Positions 1 to 8,755 of a stretch of DNA of 20,493 bases are shown one piece after another. Location: positions 1-20,493 of the forward strand of contig JAAAKB020182649.1 in NCBI GenBank assembly GCA_010014835.2. The letters run 5' to 3'. The notes under the pieces were generated by a model, which was given only the letters and a program-made list of their open reading frames with translations, had not been told where the DNA came from and did no database searches. Source of the DNA: Apostichopus leukothele. Its lineage: Eukaryota > Echinodermata > Holothuroidea > Aspidochirotida > Stichopodidae. The first letter of the stretch is position 1; every line of letters starts with the position of its first letter. A program made the position numbers and the translations under genes.

Positions 1-111
1 GGGACAGGTTATCATTGACCAGGGGTAATATAACGTCTGTTAAGCGCTTTGAGACCTATCGCTGGTATAAAGCGCTATATAAAAAGCAAATATTATTATT
101 ATTATTATTAT
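1..111 (+). repeat. 3' end of a short retroposon (SINE/LINE-type tail) with (ATT)n
   Basis: An 8-nt inverted repeat, AGCGCTTT (43-50) and AAAGCGCT (69-76), is followed by TATATAAAAAG and an (ATT)n run at about 91-111. This hairpin plus a simple-repeat tail is a common 3' end of non-LTR retroposons in animals. The 5' part lies outside the window, so the family cannot be named. It sits in the intron just before the first visible exon. Confidence 0.5.
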
Positions 112-184
112 CATATACATAACAAAATACTGCCAGCTGTTGTTTTACCACCAAAAACCCTGATTCTCCTCCTCCTACCCACAG

Positions 185-407
185 TTGTGTTTTAAAAAGC
201 AAGGTCCTCAGCCTCCAGAGGGATTCCAAGGAGGTCGAGTATCTCATTTCGCAGATAGACTCTTTCCTTAAACTTTGGAGCGAGACCGGTCATTATTGGA
301 AGTCGGTGTCCCCCCCGGAGACCGACCGGGGCGAAATAACCGCTTCACGACTTCAGCTGGAGAAGTGGAATAGTAGCCTATTAAGAAAGGAAAGCGATTT
401 CAGGCAG
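185..407 (+). CDS. Unrecognised charged helical protein, internal exon (first one visible)
   Basis: First visible exon of a multi-exon gene whose start lies upstream. The acceptor is a C/T-rich tract ending CCCACAG (to 184) and the donor is CAG|GTTAGT. One base completes a split codon, then 74 codons stay open, including KEVEYLISQIDSFLKLW and LEKWNSSLLRKESDFRQ. Codons here are richer in G and C than the flanks. All eight confident exons join in a single frame (phases 1-0, 0-2, 2-2, 2-2, 2-0, 0-0, 0-2, 2-stop), giving about 366 codons. The product looks mostly alpha-helical, with many Trp, Lys, Arg and Glu residues. I see no signal peptide or membrane segment in these exons. I cannot assign a family; a coiled-coil or BAR-like fold is only a guess. 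Confidence 0.8.
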
Positions 408-1218
408 GTTAGTCACTACCAGAGGTCTGTGTCAGGACACTAGGTTACTTTTGTGGTTTGCCATTTTATTTGAGGTGAGGTGAGGGGCTTTGGTAGGGGG
501 GTTGGCCTTTCATCTCTAGCAACCAGAATATTAAATGCTATGGAAGAGTTGAGCATAAGTTTTGATGTTATTATGAAGCAGAGAGTCTGCTCTGTATAGT
601 TTCATAATTTGTTGAATATGGATTTAAGAAACCAAACATTGGATCCAGTTATGAACCACTTCACACGAACACTTTCCAATCTCTGGATGTGTGCTGGGGA
701 AGAGTTTGTACGAAGAATGTGTTCTTTTTATCCCCTATTCCTCACCCCCCCCCCCAAAAGGGATGGCCACTTAAGACCTCCAATTTGACAGACCACCTGT
801 GTTTGCCTGCTCTCCTAGAATGTGATCCCCCTCATAGATACTAAAGAGCGCCATAAGTTTTCTTCTAACTGTACAGAAGCTGAGGTCAGATAGGAAAATT
901 TGGGAAAATTCTCTTTTATTATGTAAGGAAAGTTGACTATTCAGCTAATGAACTAAACTGTTGTGGGATCATAGTAGTACATGCCCAAAATGTACCCAAA
1001 ATCATCCAAAAAAGCTGCTCTTTATCCAGCTGATATAATCTCATCTCTCGCATCGTGAACCTCTCCAAAATTGCTGACTGGAAAATGAATCTTTGCAATC
1101 CTTCTTTTGTGTTATTTTTTTTCAAGATCAAATGAGAGTTGATTCCTGTTTTCATTGTTCACCTCATAGTTTGTTAACTAACATGTATTTATACTCCACT
1201 GCTTCCTTCCTTCTCTAG
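408..1218 (+). other. Intron of the unrecognised gene
   Basis: AT-rich intron with no supported exon. It contains an 11-base C run at 745-755. A 72-codon open frame on the minus strand has no splice or coding support. The end is a clear CT-rich tract and acceptor (CTTCCTTCTCTAG). Confidence 0.7.
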
Positions 1219-1346
1219 TTACAAACAGATTTTCAGCATGCGCAGTCCATCCTCTGCAAAGTCCTTGAAAACAACGTTCTGAGACGGCCTATTCTTCTGG
1301 AAAAATGGACGGAGAAGGTTCGAAGTTTACAACCGTGTACTAACTG
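1219..1346 (+). CDS. Unrecognised helical protein, internal exon
   Basis: Acceptor CTTCTCTAG|TTACAA and donor AACTG|GTGCGT. It enters in phase 0 and leaves with two bases over. It encodes LQTDFQHAQSILCKVLENN followed by a segment with RPILLEKWTEKVRSLQPC. The pattern of hydrophobic residues every three to four positions suggests a long helix. GTGCGT is a less common donor, but the two leftover bases combine with the first base of the next exon to give a Cys codon and keep the frame open. Confidence 0.78.
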
Positions 1347-1981
1347 GTGCGTTTACGATTACCTCCGTACCTTGGTACTTAGTGTTGAAGCTATCGGTGG
1401 TATTTGAAATTATAAATATCATAGACTGTCGTCGCATCTTAATTTTCTGTTAACCATCATGTTGGATAGGTTGTTGGGCATGAAATTGATTGCTTAGTGA
1501 AACTTTTGTACCCAATCGGACGGCCTCTACACTTAAAAGAACCCAACAGACGGCACATAATTTGGGCACAGTGGCCGAATGTTTCCTACATGTGAGGTAA
1601 AATGTCTACGATTGGTTTTTGTCCAGCTGGGCGAGGCTTTTGTTGTGAGACGTTCCCTGTAATTTTTCTTTCATTCTATTTTACCAGATGTCCTTATGTG
1701 TATTAATAGATAGAATATTCATAGATATTAGCATGGTCACCCGTAACTAATGTACTGTTATTGCAAACTGCAAGAACCAATAGCAAATCAGATACAGCTA
1801 CAAGTTTCTAGTAACTATGGAGAAGTTTCAAGTTTTCATATCAGCATTTTGGTCTAAACTAATTTTTGACACTATCAATTATATAGTAATGTTTTTCTTG
1901 TAAGGTTATGTAGACAACAGTCATTCTTATCAGGAATGATTTGAGCTCAAATATATTTTTTCCTTTTTCATTCGTCTTCAG
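1347..1981 (+). other. Intron of the unrecognised gene
   Basis: AT-rich sequence with no repeat, hairpin or exon that I can support. It ends in a long T-rich tract and the acceptor GTCTTCAG. Confidence 0.65.
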
Positions 1982-2098
1982 TCTCGGCAAATTTGAGGTT
2001 TTCTTACAAGACTCTGTTCAAATATACAAGCAATTCCGAAAGGACCGACAAGCCAAGAAACTCTCTTACAACGAAGAACAAATTCACAAGATGGATAA
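1982..2098 (+). CDS. Unrecognised helical protein, internal exon
   Basis: Acceptor CGTCTTCAG and donor GATAA|GTAAGT, a near-perfect consensus donor. Phase 2 at both ends. It encodes GKFEVFLQDSVQIYKQFRKD and then a very basic and polar run ending in KMDK. It joins both neighbours without a frame break. The overlapping 74-codon open frame on the opposite strand is a shadow of this exon and its intron. Confidence 0.8.
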
Positions 2099-2550
2099 GT
2101 AAGTTGACAAATTTCGTTTGAAACAATTGAGAGGATTGTATATTTTTTGTCAATTCCTGTTGGTTTTGGATTGCAGGTGTCATAACATTCTAAAGGTAAC
2201 AATAAGTGTCGAATCGATAATCCTAGCTAATCGCTTTTACAGATATCTGATAATTTAGATTCCAATATCTTTATCTTTGATGTTTGTATCGGTCTTAATG
2301 TTCAGTAAAAATTGCAGGTGAATTACCAATCGCAAAACTACGCTAAAAAATTCTGAGATATTAATAGAAAGCCGATAAATACACATGAAAATATAGTGTC
2401 ATATCTGTGGGTTGGTAACAGCTACTGGTATTTATAATTTCTTGGAATCCATTGTAGCCAGAGCCAACAAATGGACTAGACAAAAAAATAGAATCAAACA
2501 AAACTGTTAGCAAACCGGATAATCCACTAAAGAGCCTGTGTAAAGAGAAT
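2099..2550 (+). other. Intron of the unrecognised gene, 5' part
   Basis: First part of a 1.9-kb intron (2099-4015). AT-rich, with no exon or clear repeat seen before the inverted-repeat element at 2551. Confidence 0.6.
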
Positions 2551-3085
2551 GTGGATTGTGTAAGTCAGAGGGCCTGACGTTTCGATCCTAGCAGAGGCTG
2601 AAGGACAAGTTACAGTAACAGAAGGGACAAATACACGCATGGTCAGAATGAAATTCCTGTTCGAGCCGTGCATGGCACGACGGCTCCTGCAGGTTAATTA
2701 AAAATTTTGTGGTAAAACAGACAATAGCATTTTGAAGAAATGAATGAAGAGGAAGATAAGCAGTACATGTAATTTGGAAGCTTTGAATGGGTAATGGAAA
2801 CTACTTAGTAAAAATAATGGGAGGTTGCAAATACACGCCAGAATACAGACAGGTTAATGAGCATGGTGAACACAAGAGATAGATGAAAGAGGATTAGTAG
2901 ACAAAGGATGGAGAGAAGAAAAGAAAGCAACAGGGGAAAGAGGCGAGGTAGGAGATAAACTGTGGACGGACAAAGAGAGGATTAAGGGAGGAGAGTAGGG
3001 AGTAAAGTAGAGAAGGACAAAGCCTCAGCCTCTGAAGAAGATCCTGCTAGGATCAAAACATCAGGCCCTCTTACTTTTACACAAT
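2551..3085. repeat. Inverted-repeat mobile element with hammerhead-like arms
   Basis: The left arm at about 2555-2606 and the right arm at about 3019-3084 are inverted copies of each other. Both share GAGGGCCTGA next to a block reading GATCCTAGCAG or its complement. The direct flanks AGAAT (2546-2550 and 3086-3090) could be a target-site duplication, which would set the element at 2551-3085. The interior is purine-rich and non-coding, with a GAGCCG/CGGCTC hairpin at 2663-2686. Read on the + strand, the right arm has a hammerhead-ribozyme order of parts: GCCT, CTGAAGA, GATCC-TGCTA-GGATC, then an A-rich core and AGGC. The element lies in an intron. The family is unproven; Penelope-like elements and retrozymes are known to carry hammerheads. 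Confidence 0.6.
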
Positions 3086-3203
3086 AGAATATCAGAAAAG
3101 AGATGTGAACAATTCATAGACTATATCTGACGTGCCTTTTATAATTTAGCTGGAAAAAAACTTGAAGTAAAGTATCAGAAGTAGAAGAAAAAAGAATGAA
3201 ATG

Positions 3204-3350
3204 ATAAGTGAAAATATTGTCTGTGCAACACCTTGTAGAAACAGGTGTTTCTTAGTTACCATATACAAACAATTAATAATAAGTGAATAGATTTTCTGTC
3301 CAACACCTTGTAGAAACAGGTGTTTGTTAGTTACCAAATACCATATAGTA
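3204..3350. repeat. 75-bp tandem duplication, each copy with a hairpin
   Basis: Two adjacent copies with a 75-base period both begin ATAAGTGAA and contain AACACCT-TGTAGAAAC-AGGTGTT (3227 and 3302), a 7-bp stem with a 9-nt loop. Both also contain TTAGTTACCA. The 63-codon minus-strand open frame here owes its internal repetition to this duplication and is not a gene. Confidence 0.8.
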
Positions 3351-4015
3351 TAACTTTACATATGTCGCTCTGTGTATGCTGCATTATTGCTAACTGTTTA
3401 TTGTGAAACACTTAACGAATGTCTCGCAGATGTCTGTCAGCTTCCCATTAGAAGAGCCATAACCTGTGAATATTCATGTTGTGTAATTATTGCAAGTTTA
3501 GCCGGGTAACAGTTTGCCTTTTGCCTAAATTGTGGATTCTTAAGTCAAGCAGTAACGTCCAAGGAAGTTACTCTGCTATGCCTAGAATCAATTCTGAGTG
3601 ATATTTTAAAAAATATTTCAAGAAAGCTGGCAGACTGCTTAGAAAGTTTGTTCAAGGGTAGTGTTACACTACTGTTACTATTTATTTATTGATGAGTGAC
3701 CTGCTGCTATGTACAGTTGACTTGTTGTATCCCAATTGGGTCAAAGGTCTATAAAATTATCACATCTGATATATTAAGACAAAATATGGAAGCTAGACAA
3801 TCACTGCATGGAGAACACCAAAAACACTGAAAACAACAAACAGAAATGGTGTTTTTTTTTTCTCCCTGTTGCATCAGAATAGTGCTTTTTTTTCAAGCCA
3901 TCTCATTAGCTCTCCAGGTTTTTTTATCTTCTTCTTCTTTTGATTGCTGTAGGATTTTATTTTGACTTGAATATGTTCATTCCTTTATTTAATTTGACTT
4001 TTTTTTCATCTTCAG
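3351..4015 (+). other. Intron of the unrecognised gene, 3' part
   Basis: AT-rich sequence with T homopolymers. No exon or ordered repeat seen. It ends in a long T-rich tract and the acceptor CATCTTCAG at 4015. Confidence 0.6.
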
Positions 4016-4120
4016 AGATAAACTTGGCATGAAGCTGAGCGGGGCATTGTCTCTGTTTAGTGATCATTGTGAGAGCAAGTGGAAACAAATTCATAATTGT
4101 TACAAAGACTGGTGGAACAA
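4016..4120 (+). CDS. Unrecognised helical protein, internal exon
   Basis: Acceptor CATCTTCAG|AGATAA and donor AACAA|GTAAGT. Phase 2 at both ends. It encodes DKLGMKLSGALSLFSDHCES and then a Trp- and Lys-rich run ending in KDWWN. The Trp residues and amphipathic spacing fit a helical bundle. It is flanked by consensus splice sites and stays in the same frame as the exons on either side. Confidence 0.8.
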
Positions 4121-4240
4121 GTAAGTTTGGGGTCTGCTTAATATCGCAAGCTGGCCGAATCTTCTCGCTGTCCCGCCCATTAGCTGATTATATATATTCT
4201 CAAGTAGTCATGCCATGACACATTGTTTAATGGTCGTCCA

Positions 4241-4312
4241 AGACAACTAAAATTTCTGTTGAGACAACCAGAATCAGCTGTGGGAGGTTGTATGGCACAG
4301 GACTAGTTGTCT
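4241..4312. other. Hairpin of about 72 nt in an intron
   Basis: Three nested stems can be paired by eye: AGACAACTA (4241-4249) with TAGTTGTCT (4304-4312), CTGT (4256-4259) with ACAG (4297-4300), and ACAACC (4264-4269) with GGTTGT (4286-4291), leaving a 16-nt loop. The size resembles a small pre-miRNA, but the internal loops are large, so a decayed repeat or chance is as likely. Confidence 0.35.
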
Positions 4313-4511
4313 GCATCAAATTCACATTGCACTGTAAGTAAATACCCCAAATGTGTAAATATGATAAAATGGTATCATCTCAACGAGGGTGTTCTCTGCA
4401 CCAACCCTACACGTCTCTCCTACAGTGTACATACGAATAGGTCAGTGTTATTTCGCTACATTTTGGAGGGAAACCAAATTTGCAGTGCAGACAACAAAAA
4501 ACGCAAGGCAT

Positions 4512-4530
4512 GGTCGTCCCAAGGACGACC
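4512..4530. repeat. Perfect 8-bp palindromic stem
   Basis: GGTCGTCC (4512-4519), loop CAA, then GGACGACC (4523-4530). The sequence TGGTCGTCC occurs again at 4231, next to the hairpin at 4241, so both may be remnants of one repeat. Confidence 0.55.
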
Positions 4531-4795
4531 AGAAAAAAAATGCTTTAAATATTTGCCCTGGTGACCCCCTTAGCCAAGCCAGACATGACTACCATACTAG
4601 AAAGAACATTTGTTTCAGCAAAAAAACAACTTTGCCAATTGGAAACCTCTCTAACATCAGGACTGTATCCATGTAGTTCATCCTGGTCAATGTATTGAGT
4701 ATATGAATCATGTACAAGTTTACTCATAAATTGAGAGTGAAAGTGGTCGAGTCAATTTTAATTTTTTTCCATGTTTTTGTTTTGTCTTTAATTAG

Positions 4796-4892
4796 TGATG
4801 CGTTACTTCATCGATCCCAGGCAGAGGATGTCCAAGCCATGATGCATTCATTCATTGCTACTGCTCATCGCCTTAGGGATTCCATCAGTGAG
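4796..4892 (+). CDS. Unrecognised helical protein, internal exon with duplicated donor
   Basis: Acceptor TTTAATTAG and donor AGTGAG|GTAAGA. One base completes an Asn codon, then 32 codons follow: DALLHRSQAEDVQAMMHSF and a run ending RLRDSISE. It leaves in phase 0. A second identical donor 42 bases downstream (4935) comes from a local tandem duplication. Using it would add exactly 14 codons without breaking the frame. The main product probably uses the first donor, because the added stretch is pyrimidine-rich like an intron. Confidence 0.78.
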
Positions 4893-4969
4893 GTAAGACA
4901 TATCACCCTCATTCTCCTCTCCTCCCTCAGTGAGGTAAGACCTCTCACCTTTCTCCTCCTCTCAACAAC
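4886..4969. repeat. 42-bp tandem duplication spanning a splice donor
   Basis: CAGTGAGGTAAGAC begins at 4886 and again at 4928. Each copy is followed by a similar C/T-rich stretch (TATCACCCTCATTCTCC and CTCTCACCTTTCTCC). The copies have diverged outside the donor, while the donor itself is identical in both. Confidence 0.85.
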
Positions 4970-5215
4970 ATACTCTTTCTAGGGATTCCTTTATCATTTT
5001 CAAAGCTATTTGCCAAAGTATTTCATTCAATAAATTGTGACACAGTTCATGTGGTTCACAATAAATGCAAAAAGGGAATTAGGAAAGCCACACATACAAA
5101 CACTATGGTCATCACCGGTTCATCATCGTAGTAATTCTAGCAAATGGATGATAATGAATACTCGGGTTCCCACTGTCATATTGAGCACATCTAATCACTA
5201 TCCTTCTGATCGTAG

Positions 5216-5278
5216 GTGCTAGTCCTCCCAAAGAGTCAGTATCTCCAATCGTCTGACCGCAGCATTTCTGACCTGACA
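5216..5278 (+). CDS. Possible optional exon of the unrecognised gene
   Basis: TTCTGATCGTAG gives an acceptor and 21 open codons follow (VLVLPKSQYLQSSDRSISDL, then T) up to a weak possible donor, ACA|GTGACC. It is phase 0 at both ends, so inclusion or skipping would keep the frame. The codons look more coding-like than the flanks. The donor is poor, and the neighbouring exons join well without it, so it may be skipped or not an exon at all. Confidence 0.3.
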
Positions 5279-5604
5279 GTGACCGACTGGACATATATCA
5301 TTTCTTCAATCCGTTTCTCTCTCCTTGTTCCCACCACGATGATAATCATATTTGTTACTGGTTTTTTATCTATGCAAACTTTTAGAAGTGTTTATGTAGT
5401 AGATCAGGAAAAAGTTTATAAACCTTTTTTGCATGGTATATTCCTGATTTACAGGGATTGATGAATATTAGACCCGAGCACTCCCCACCATGCTTCTTGT
5501 ATGTACACTGATTCCCCGTGTAAAAATAGAAGACCCAGATGAGGTTGATTGGTATTTTCATTGCCATTCTCATTGATTTTTATTGCTTTGCAATTTCTTG
5601 ACAG

Positions 5605-5736
5605 CTCGTTATGAACATCCAGTCAGGCAGCTTGCGATATCAGAGGATAGTCAACCAGGTATACTCGGACAGATTCAACCAAGAACAACCCGTTCTGATG
5701 GACGCCTCCGATGCAACCACCAGCATGAGTGGAATT
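5605..5736 (+). CDS. Unrecognised helical protein, internal exon
   Basis: Acceptor TTTCTTGACAG and donor GGAATT|GTGAGA. Exactly 44 codons, phase 0 at both ends: LVMNIQSGSLRYQRIVNQVY, then a polar Asn/Gln/Asp/Ser/Thr-rich tail ending TTSMSGI. A strong internal GT (CAACCAG|GTATAC, after 5658) is also in phase and could act as an alternative donor. The downstream codons still look coding, so the longer exon is preferred. Confidence 0.72.
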
Positions 5737-6408
5737 GTGAGAAGCCAAACAGTTATTAAGTTTTGTTCATGTCTTCCCCATTCCTATCTTTACAAGTTCC
5801 CTTGGAACATATCCGTATATATTTTTCTGTTCATGTTAACCTGCGATCCGCCTGCCTAAGGGGAAGAGAGATATTTAGTTATTATGTATGTATGTGTATG
5901 TATGACGTCTGCGGTCAAGAAGACACCCTTGGTAAGCAAATAAAATTGGTAACTATGGGAGGAGAATTTTGAATTAACTTTTCACTCTGTACATAGATGC
6001 ATATTGAGTAGTGATATTTTAGTGCATTTTGTGGTCATTGTAGGTCACCAGAAATCAAACAATGAACCTTTGTTTATCGAGGTAACTCTGGAAAAGCAGC
6101 TTTAACAAGACCAGTTGCAGCGGTAGGGAACTGGGTGGCTAAATCTTGGAACTTGAAATTTTTTGCAAAATTTGAAATGGACAGAAACTATTTTTCCTCT
6201 ACCTCCACTTGATCCCCTTTTGTGTCTGGTTTCAAAGATTTCAGATAATTTACCATTTTGGAACTTAACAAATGCAATGATGGCAGGCCCAGATCATGCA
6301 AGGAACCTGCAGATTTCAGCAGTATCATTAGTATTCAATGCCTGGTGTTGGTAAGCTCTCTGTGAGGAATACTTGAAATTTTGATGAGGAAATCTTGTCC
6401 TACCTCAG
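5737..6408 (+). other. Intron of the unrecognised gene
   Basis: AT-rich intron with no repeat or exon I can support. Short open frames of 63-69 codons on the + strand run out of the coding exon or arise by chance. Confidence 0.6.
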
Positions 6409-6632
6409 GTTGTAACGAAGGACGTTGGCCACGGTGTCGTCGTAGCCCAAGAGACGCATTCTCCCCAAGCGCAAGGGGAGAGCACCCTCGAAGTGTCGTC
6501 CTCGGATCTAAGATCGTCGATTAAGTCCTTGGGGCATGTGGCGGAGACTGTAGCACAAGCTAAACAAGGCCTAGAAAAAGTCAAAGAGAGTGGTCAAAGC
6601 TGGATGAAAATGACCAAGAAGCAGAAGATGAT
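6409..6632 (+). CDS. Unrecognised helical protein, internal exon
   Basis: Acceptor TCCTACCTCAG and donor AGATGAT|GTGAGT. It enters in phase 0 and leaves with two bases over. It encodes VVTKDVGHGVVVAQETHSPQ, a Ser-rich linker (LEVSSSDLRSS), then an amphipathic basic helix with HVAETVAQAKQGLEKVKESG and MTKKQKMM. The GC content is clearly above that of the flanking introns. The change from a flexible linker to a basic helix suggests a domain border, but no family is recognised. Confidence 0.8.
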
Positions 6633-7174
6633 GTGAGTACTACAACATATCATCAAACCATAACATTTTAAAGCAGCTTCTTGAGATGGGATTTTTGTTT
6701 GTTTCCCAAAATTCAAGAGTAATTTGTTAACACTTAACAACACTGTTTCTAGCTTTTTACACCAATGGAAGGTTTATTAATGTACAAGAGATTAATTAAT
6801 GTAGTCTCTTCAGATCCCTCAACATTTTGTTGTCCTGACTCGATTTCGTTCGTAGTTGTAAACACATTTCAATGCTGGTTGGACAAAAAAAAATTGCAGA
6901 ACATGTAGAATGTAGTGAACTGGAAGTGAAAGATGACAATCAAACTAAGTGGCTTACTTATGTATGCTATGGAAGTGTCGGACAGAGTCGAAAAATAATC
7001 TTGTTCAAATTCATACCCCACAAAACTACTTTAAGATGAAAATAAATCAAACTTTAAGATCAAATAGAATTAGTGTTAAACTTGCTTACTGATAAAAGTT
7101 TCCATCAGTTCCTGTCTGTTTCTGCAAACATTCACTGTTTTTCTTTCTTGTTGGTTTCTTACCTGAACACATAG
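6633..7174 (+). other. Last intron of the unrecognised gene
   Basis: AT-rich, with no exon or repeat seen. It ends at the acceptor CCTGAACACATAG, after a T-rich stretch slightly further upstream. Confidence 0.6.
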
Positions 7175-7250
7175 GTTCACCCTTCTCGATCAGAGCATCC
7201 AGTCAGGGATACCTATTCTAGAGAATGCTAAGGTCATATCTACAGGATAA
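7175..7250 (+). CDS. Unrecognised helical protein, terminal exon with stop
   Basis: The acceptor ACACATAG supplies the third base of a Met codon split across the intron. 24 further codons follow, including TLLDQSIQSGIPILENAKVI, then TAA at 7248-7250. It is in frame with the previous exon. A 96-bp tandem duplication starts at the stop codon and fills the proximal 3' UTR. The exon is short, so the terminal-exon call rests on the splice site, phase and fit, not on homology. Confidence 0.68.
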
Positions 7251-7430
7251 CAGTGATTGGGCAATGGGGGAGCACATCACTTCCTCCTGTGGAAATGTAC
7301 AAGCAGTCTGGTTGGAAAAGCCTCCATGGAGCAGAAGACTGGAGAACGGTGATTGGGTGATGAGAGAGCATCTCACTTCCTGTGGAAAGGTACAAGCACT
7401 CCGGTTGGAAAAGCCTCCATTGCGCTGAGG
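7249..7430. repeat. 96-bp tandem duplication in the 3' UTR
   Basis: AACAGTGATTGGGCAATG (7249) recurs as AACGGTGATTGGGTGATG (7345). Both copies share CACTTCCT, TGTGGAAA, GTACAAGCA and GGTTGGAAAAGCCTCCAT. The period is 96 bases and the second copy is slightly truncated. Open frames of 67 and 88 codons on the two strands owe their internal repeats to this duplication. Confidence 0.85.
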
Positions 7431-7505
7431 GACGATAAAGGCCCTCCTACATGCTGAGCGGAATCGCTGTTCAAAGAGAGTCATGTAGCCTTACTCTTCT
7501 GGAGG

Positions 7506-7511
7506 AATAAA
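7506..7511 (+). promoter_or_regulatory. Candidate polyadenylation signal AATAAA
   Basis: A canonical AATAAA 256 bases after the stop, followed by a T/G-rich stretch (CATTTTGTTTTGGG) like a downstream element. Further AATAAA hexamers at 8153 and 8660 would give longer 3' UTRs. Confidence 0.45.
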
Positions 7512-8708
7512 CAGGACAGACATTTTGTTTTGGGAAGTAGAAGGAATTTTTCCATATTTTTGAAGTGATCTTTTTTCTTTTTTTTTTTCTTAATGTTTTG
7601 TTAGTTTTGAGAAGACAGTGAGAGTGAGCAAATCCAGTATACGTGAAGTTACTGAAGTGTTGCAATGGTCTGTTGTTACTTCTTTCAGAAGAAAACTGAA
7701 ATGGCTCTTTTTGATGAAAAGCTGAAATGAGTGGAATCATCTTTATTCTTGCCTGTTGGTCCTTTCCAACCTAATTAGCTCAGAATGAGTCTTGGAAAAG
7801 GGATTCCATCGAAAGCAGAAGCGAGTGAGATGAGACAAACGATGAAAGTAATTATTAAATCGTATGAAAATCGATAAAAGTTTGGCTGCAGTCCAACTTG
7901 CGTTTGAAATGGTTGTGGTCAGATGTAGAGGATAATTTTTAGTGGGGTTAGGTTAAACTACGGAAAGAATTTTTGATATTTAAAAAACAGATTTCTAAAC
8001 TGAGCCCAGCTAACAAATTCAATCAGTGTATATTCCACCTGTTTGAAGCGATGAACTCAGTTTCAAATGTGGATTGCTGTCGATTGTTTTTGTCTGTAAA
8101 CCATTACAGGAAAGACAAACTAGCTTTATATAGACAATTGATATATGTATACAATAAATATGAACACTGCATGAAACTGATATTACCCAGTTCATATTAC
8201 CCGGAGAACAGAATTTTGTACCATGTCTTCAAGGTGGCGTTCATGTTAATATCGTCACCACGAGTGTGAAGCTGCGTGAAGCTTTCGGTGTTGTGTTTAA
8301 GTATACAGCAGATGTTTATTGGAGTTTGTAGTCTACGTTCTAAGCGTGATATAAATTGTGTGATAGTCAAGGAAACTTGTTGCAGTATTTGCTCGAAGCA
8401 GTATTAAGAAATGGAACACTCACTGCTAAATCAAGTACCTTACGTTTTTCAAAATGTGTTTCATGCATACTTTTTACGATTTATTTCTAACCTCTAACAA
8501 GATTCAAGCTCTTTTTTGTAAATATCCGGTTTATGTACAGCAATCCAAAATAGTTGAGAACATCTTTAGCTCCTGAAAATTTGTCCAAAATGCACTCAGG
8601 TGTTTTTTTTTTTTCACCTCCCAGGTATCTGCACACATACCAACAAATGAAATGAGAGAAATAAATTGATTTGAAATGTCAAAATAGGCCAAAAATAAGT
8701 ATAAACGT

Positions 8709-8755
8709 ATATCACCATATTTGTCACCATATATATATCACCATATATCACCATT
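8709..8755. repeat. Short imperfect tandem array of TATATCACCAT
   Basis: Four spaced copies of TCACCAT separated by AT-rich spacers of 4 to 9 bases. Simple replication-slippage array. Confidence 0.7.

Larger units (their letters stand above)
4121..4795 (+). other. Intron with two hairpin-forming sequences
   Basis: Intron containing two inverted repeats: a multi-helix hairpin at 4241-4312 and a perfect palindromic stem at 4512-4530. Short overlapping open frames on both strands (60-95 codons) resemble nothing I recognise and cross the splice signals. The acceptor is GTCTTTAATTAG after a T-rich tract. Confidence 0.6.

Noticed and set aside
3146-3337. 63-codon minus-strand frame with internal protein repeat
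   Set aside because: The protein repeat comes from the 75-bp tandem DNA duplication (75 is divisible by three). There is no other coding support.
4307-4727. Cluster of overlapping 60-95-codon frames on both strands
   Set aside because: They lie in an intron, overlap each other in different frames, and cross inverted repeats. None resembles a known protein.
7218-7484. 88-codon minus-strand frame with repeated GGFSN and ACTFPQE
   Set aside because: Reverse translation of the 96-bp tandem duplication.
7973-8269. 98-codon + strand open frame
   Set aside because: AT-rich codons, no recognised domain, no splice context, and its position after the stop of the upstream gene fits 3' UTR or intergenic DNA.
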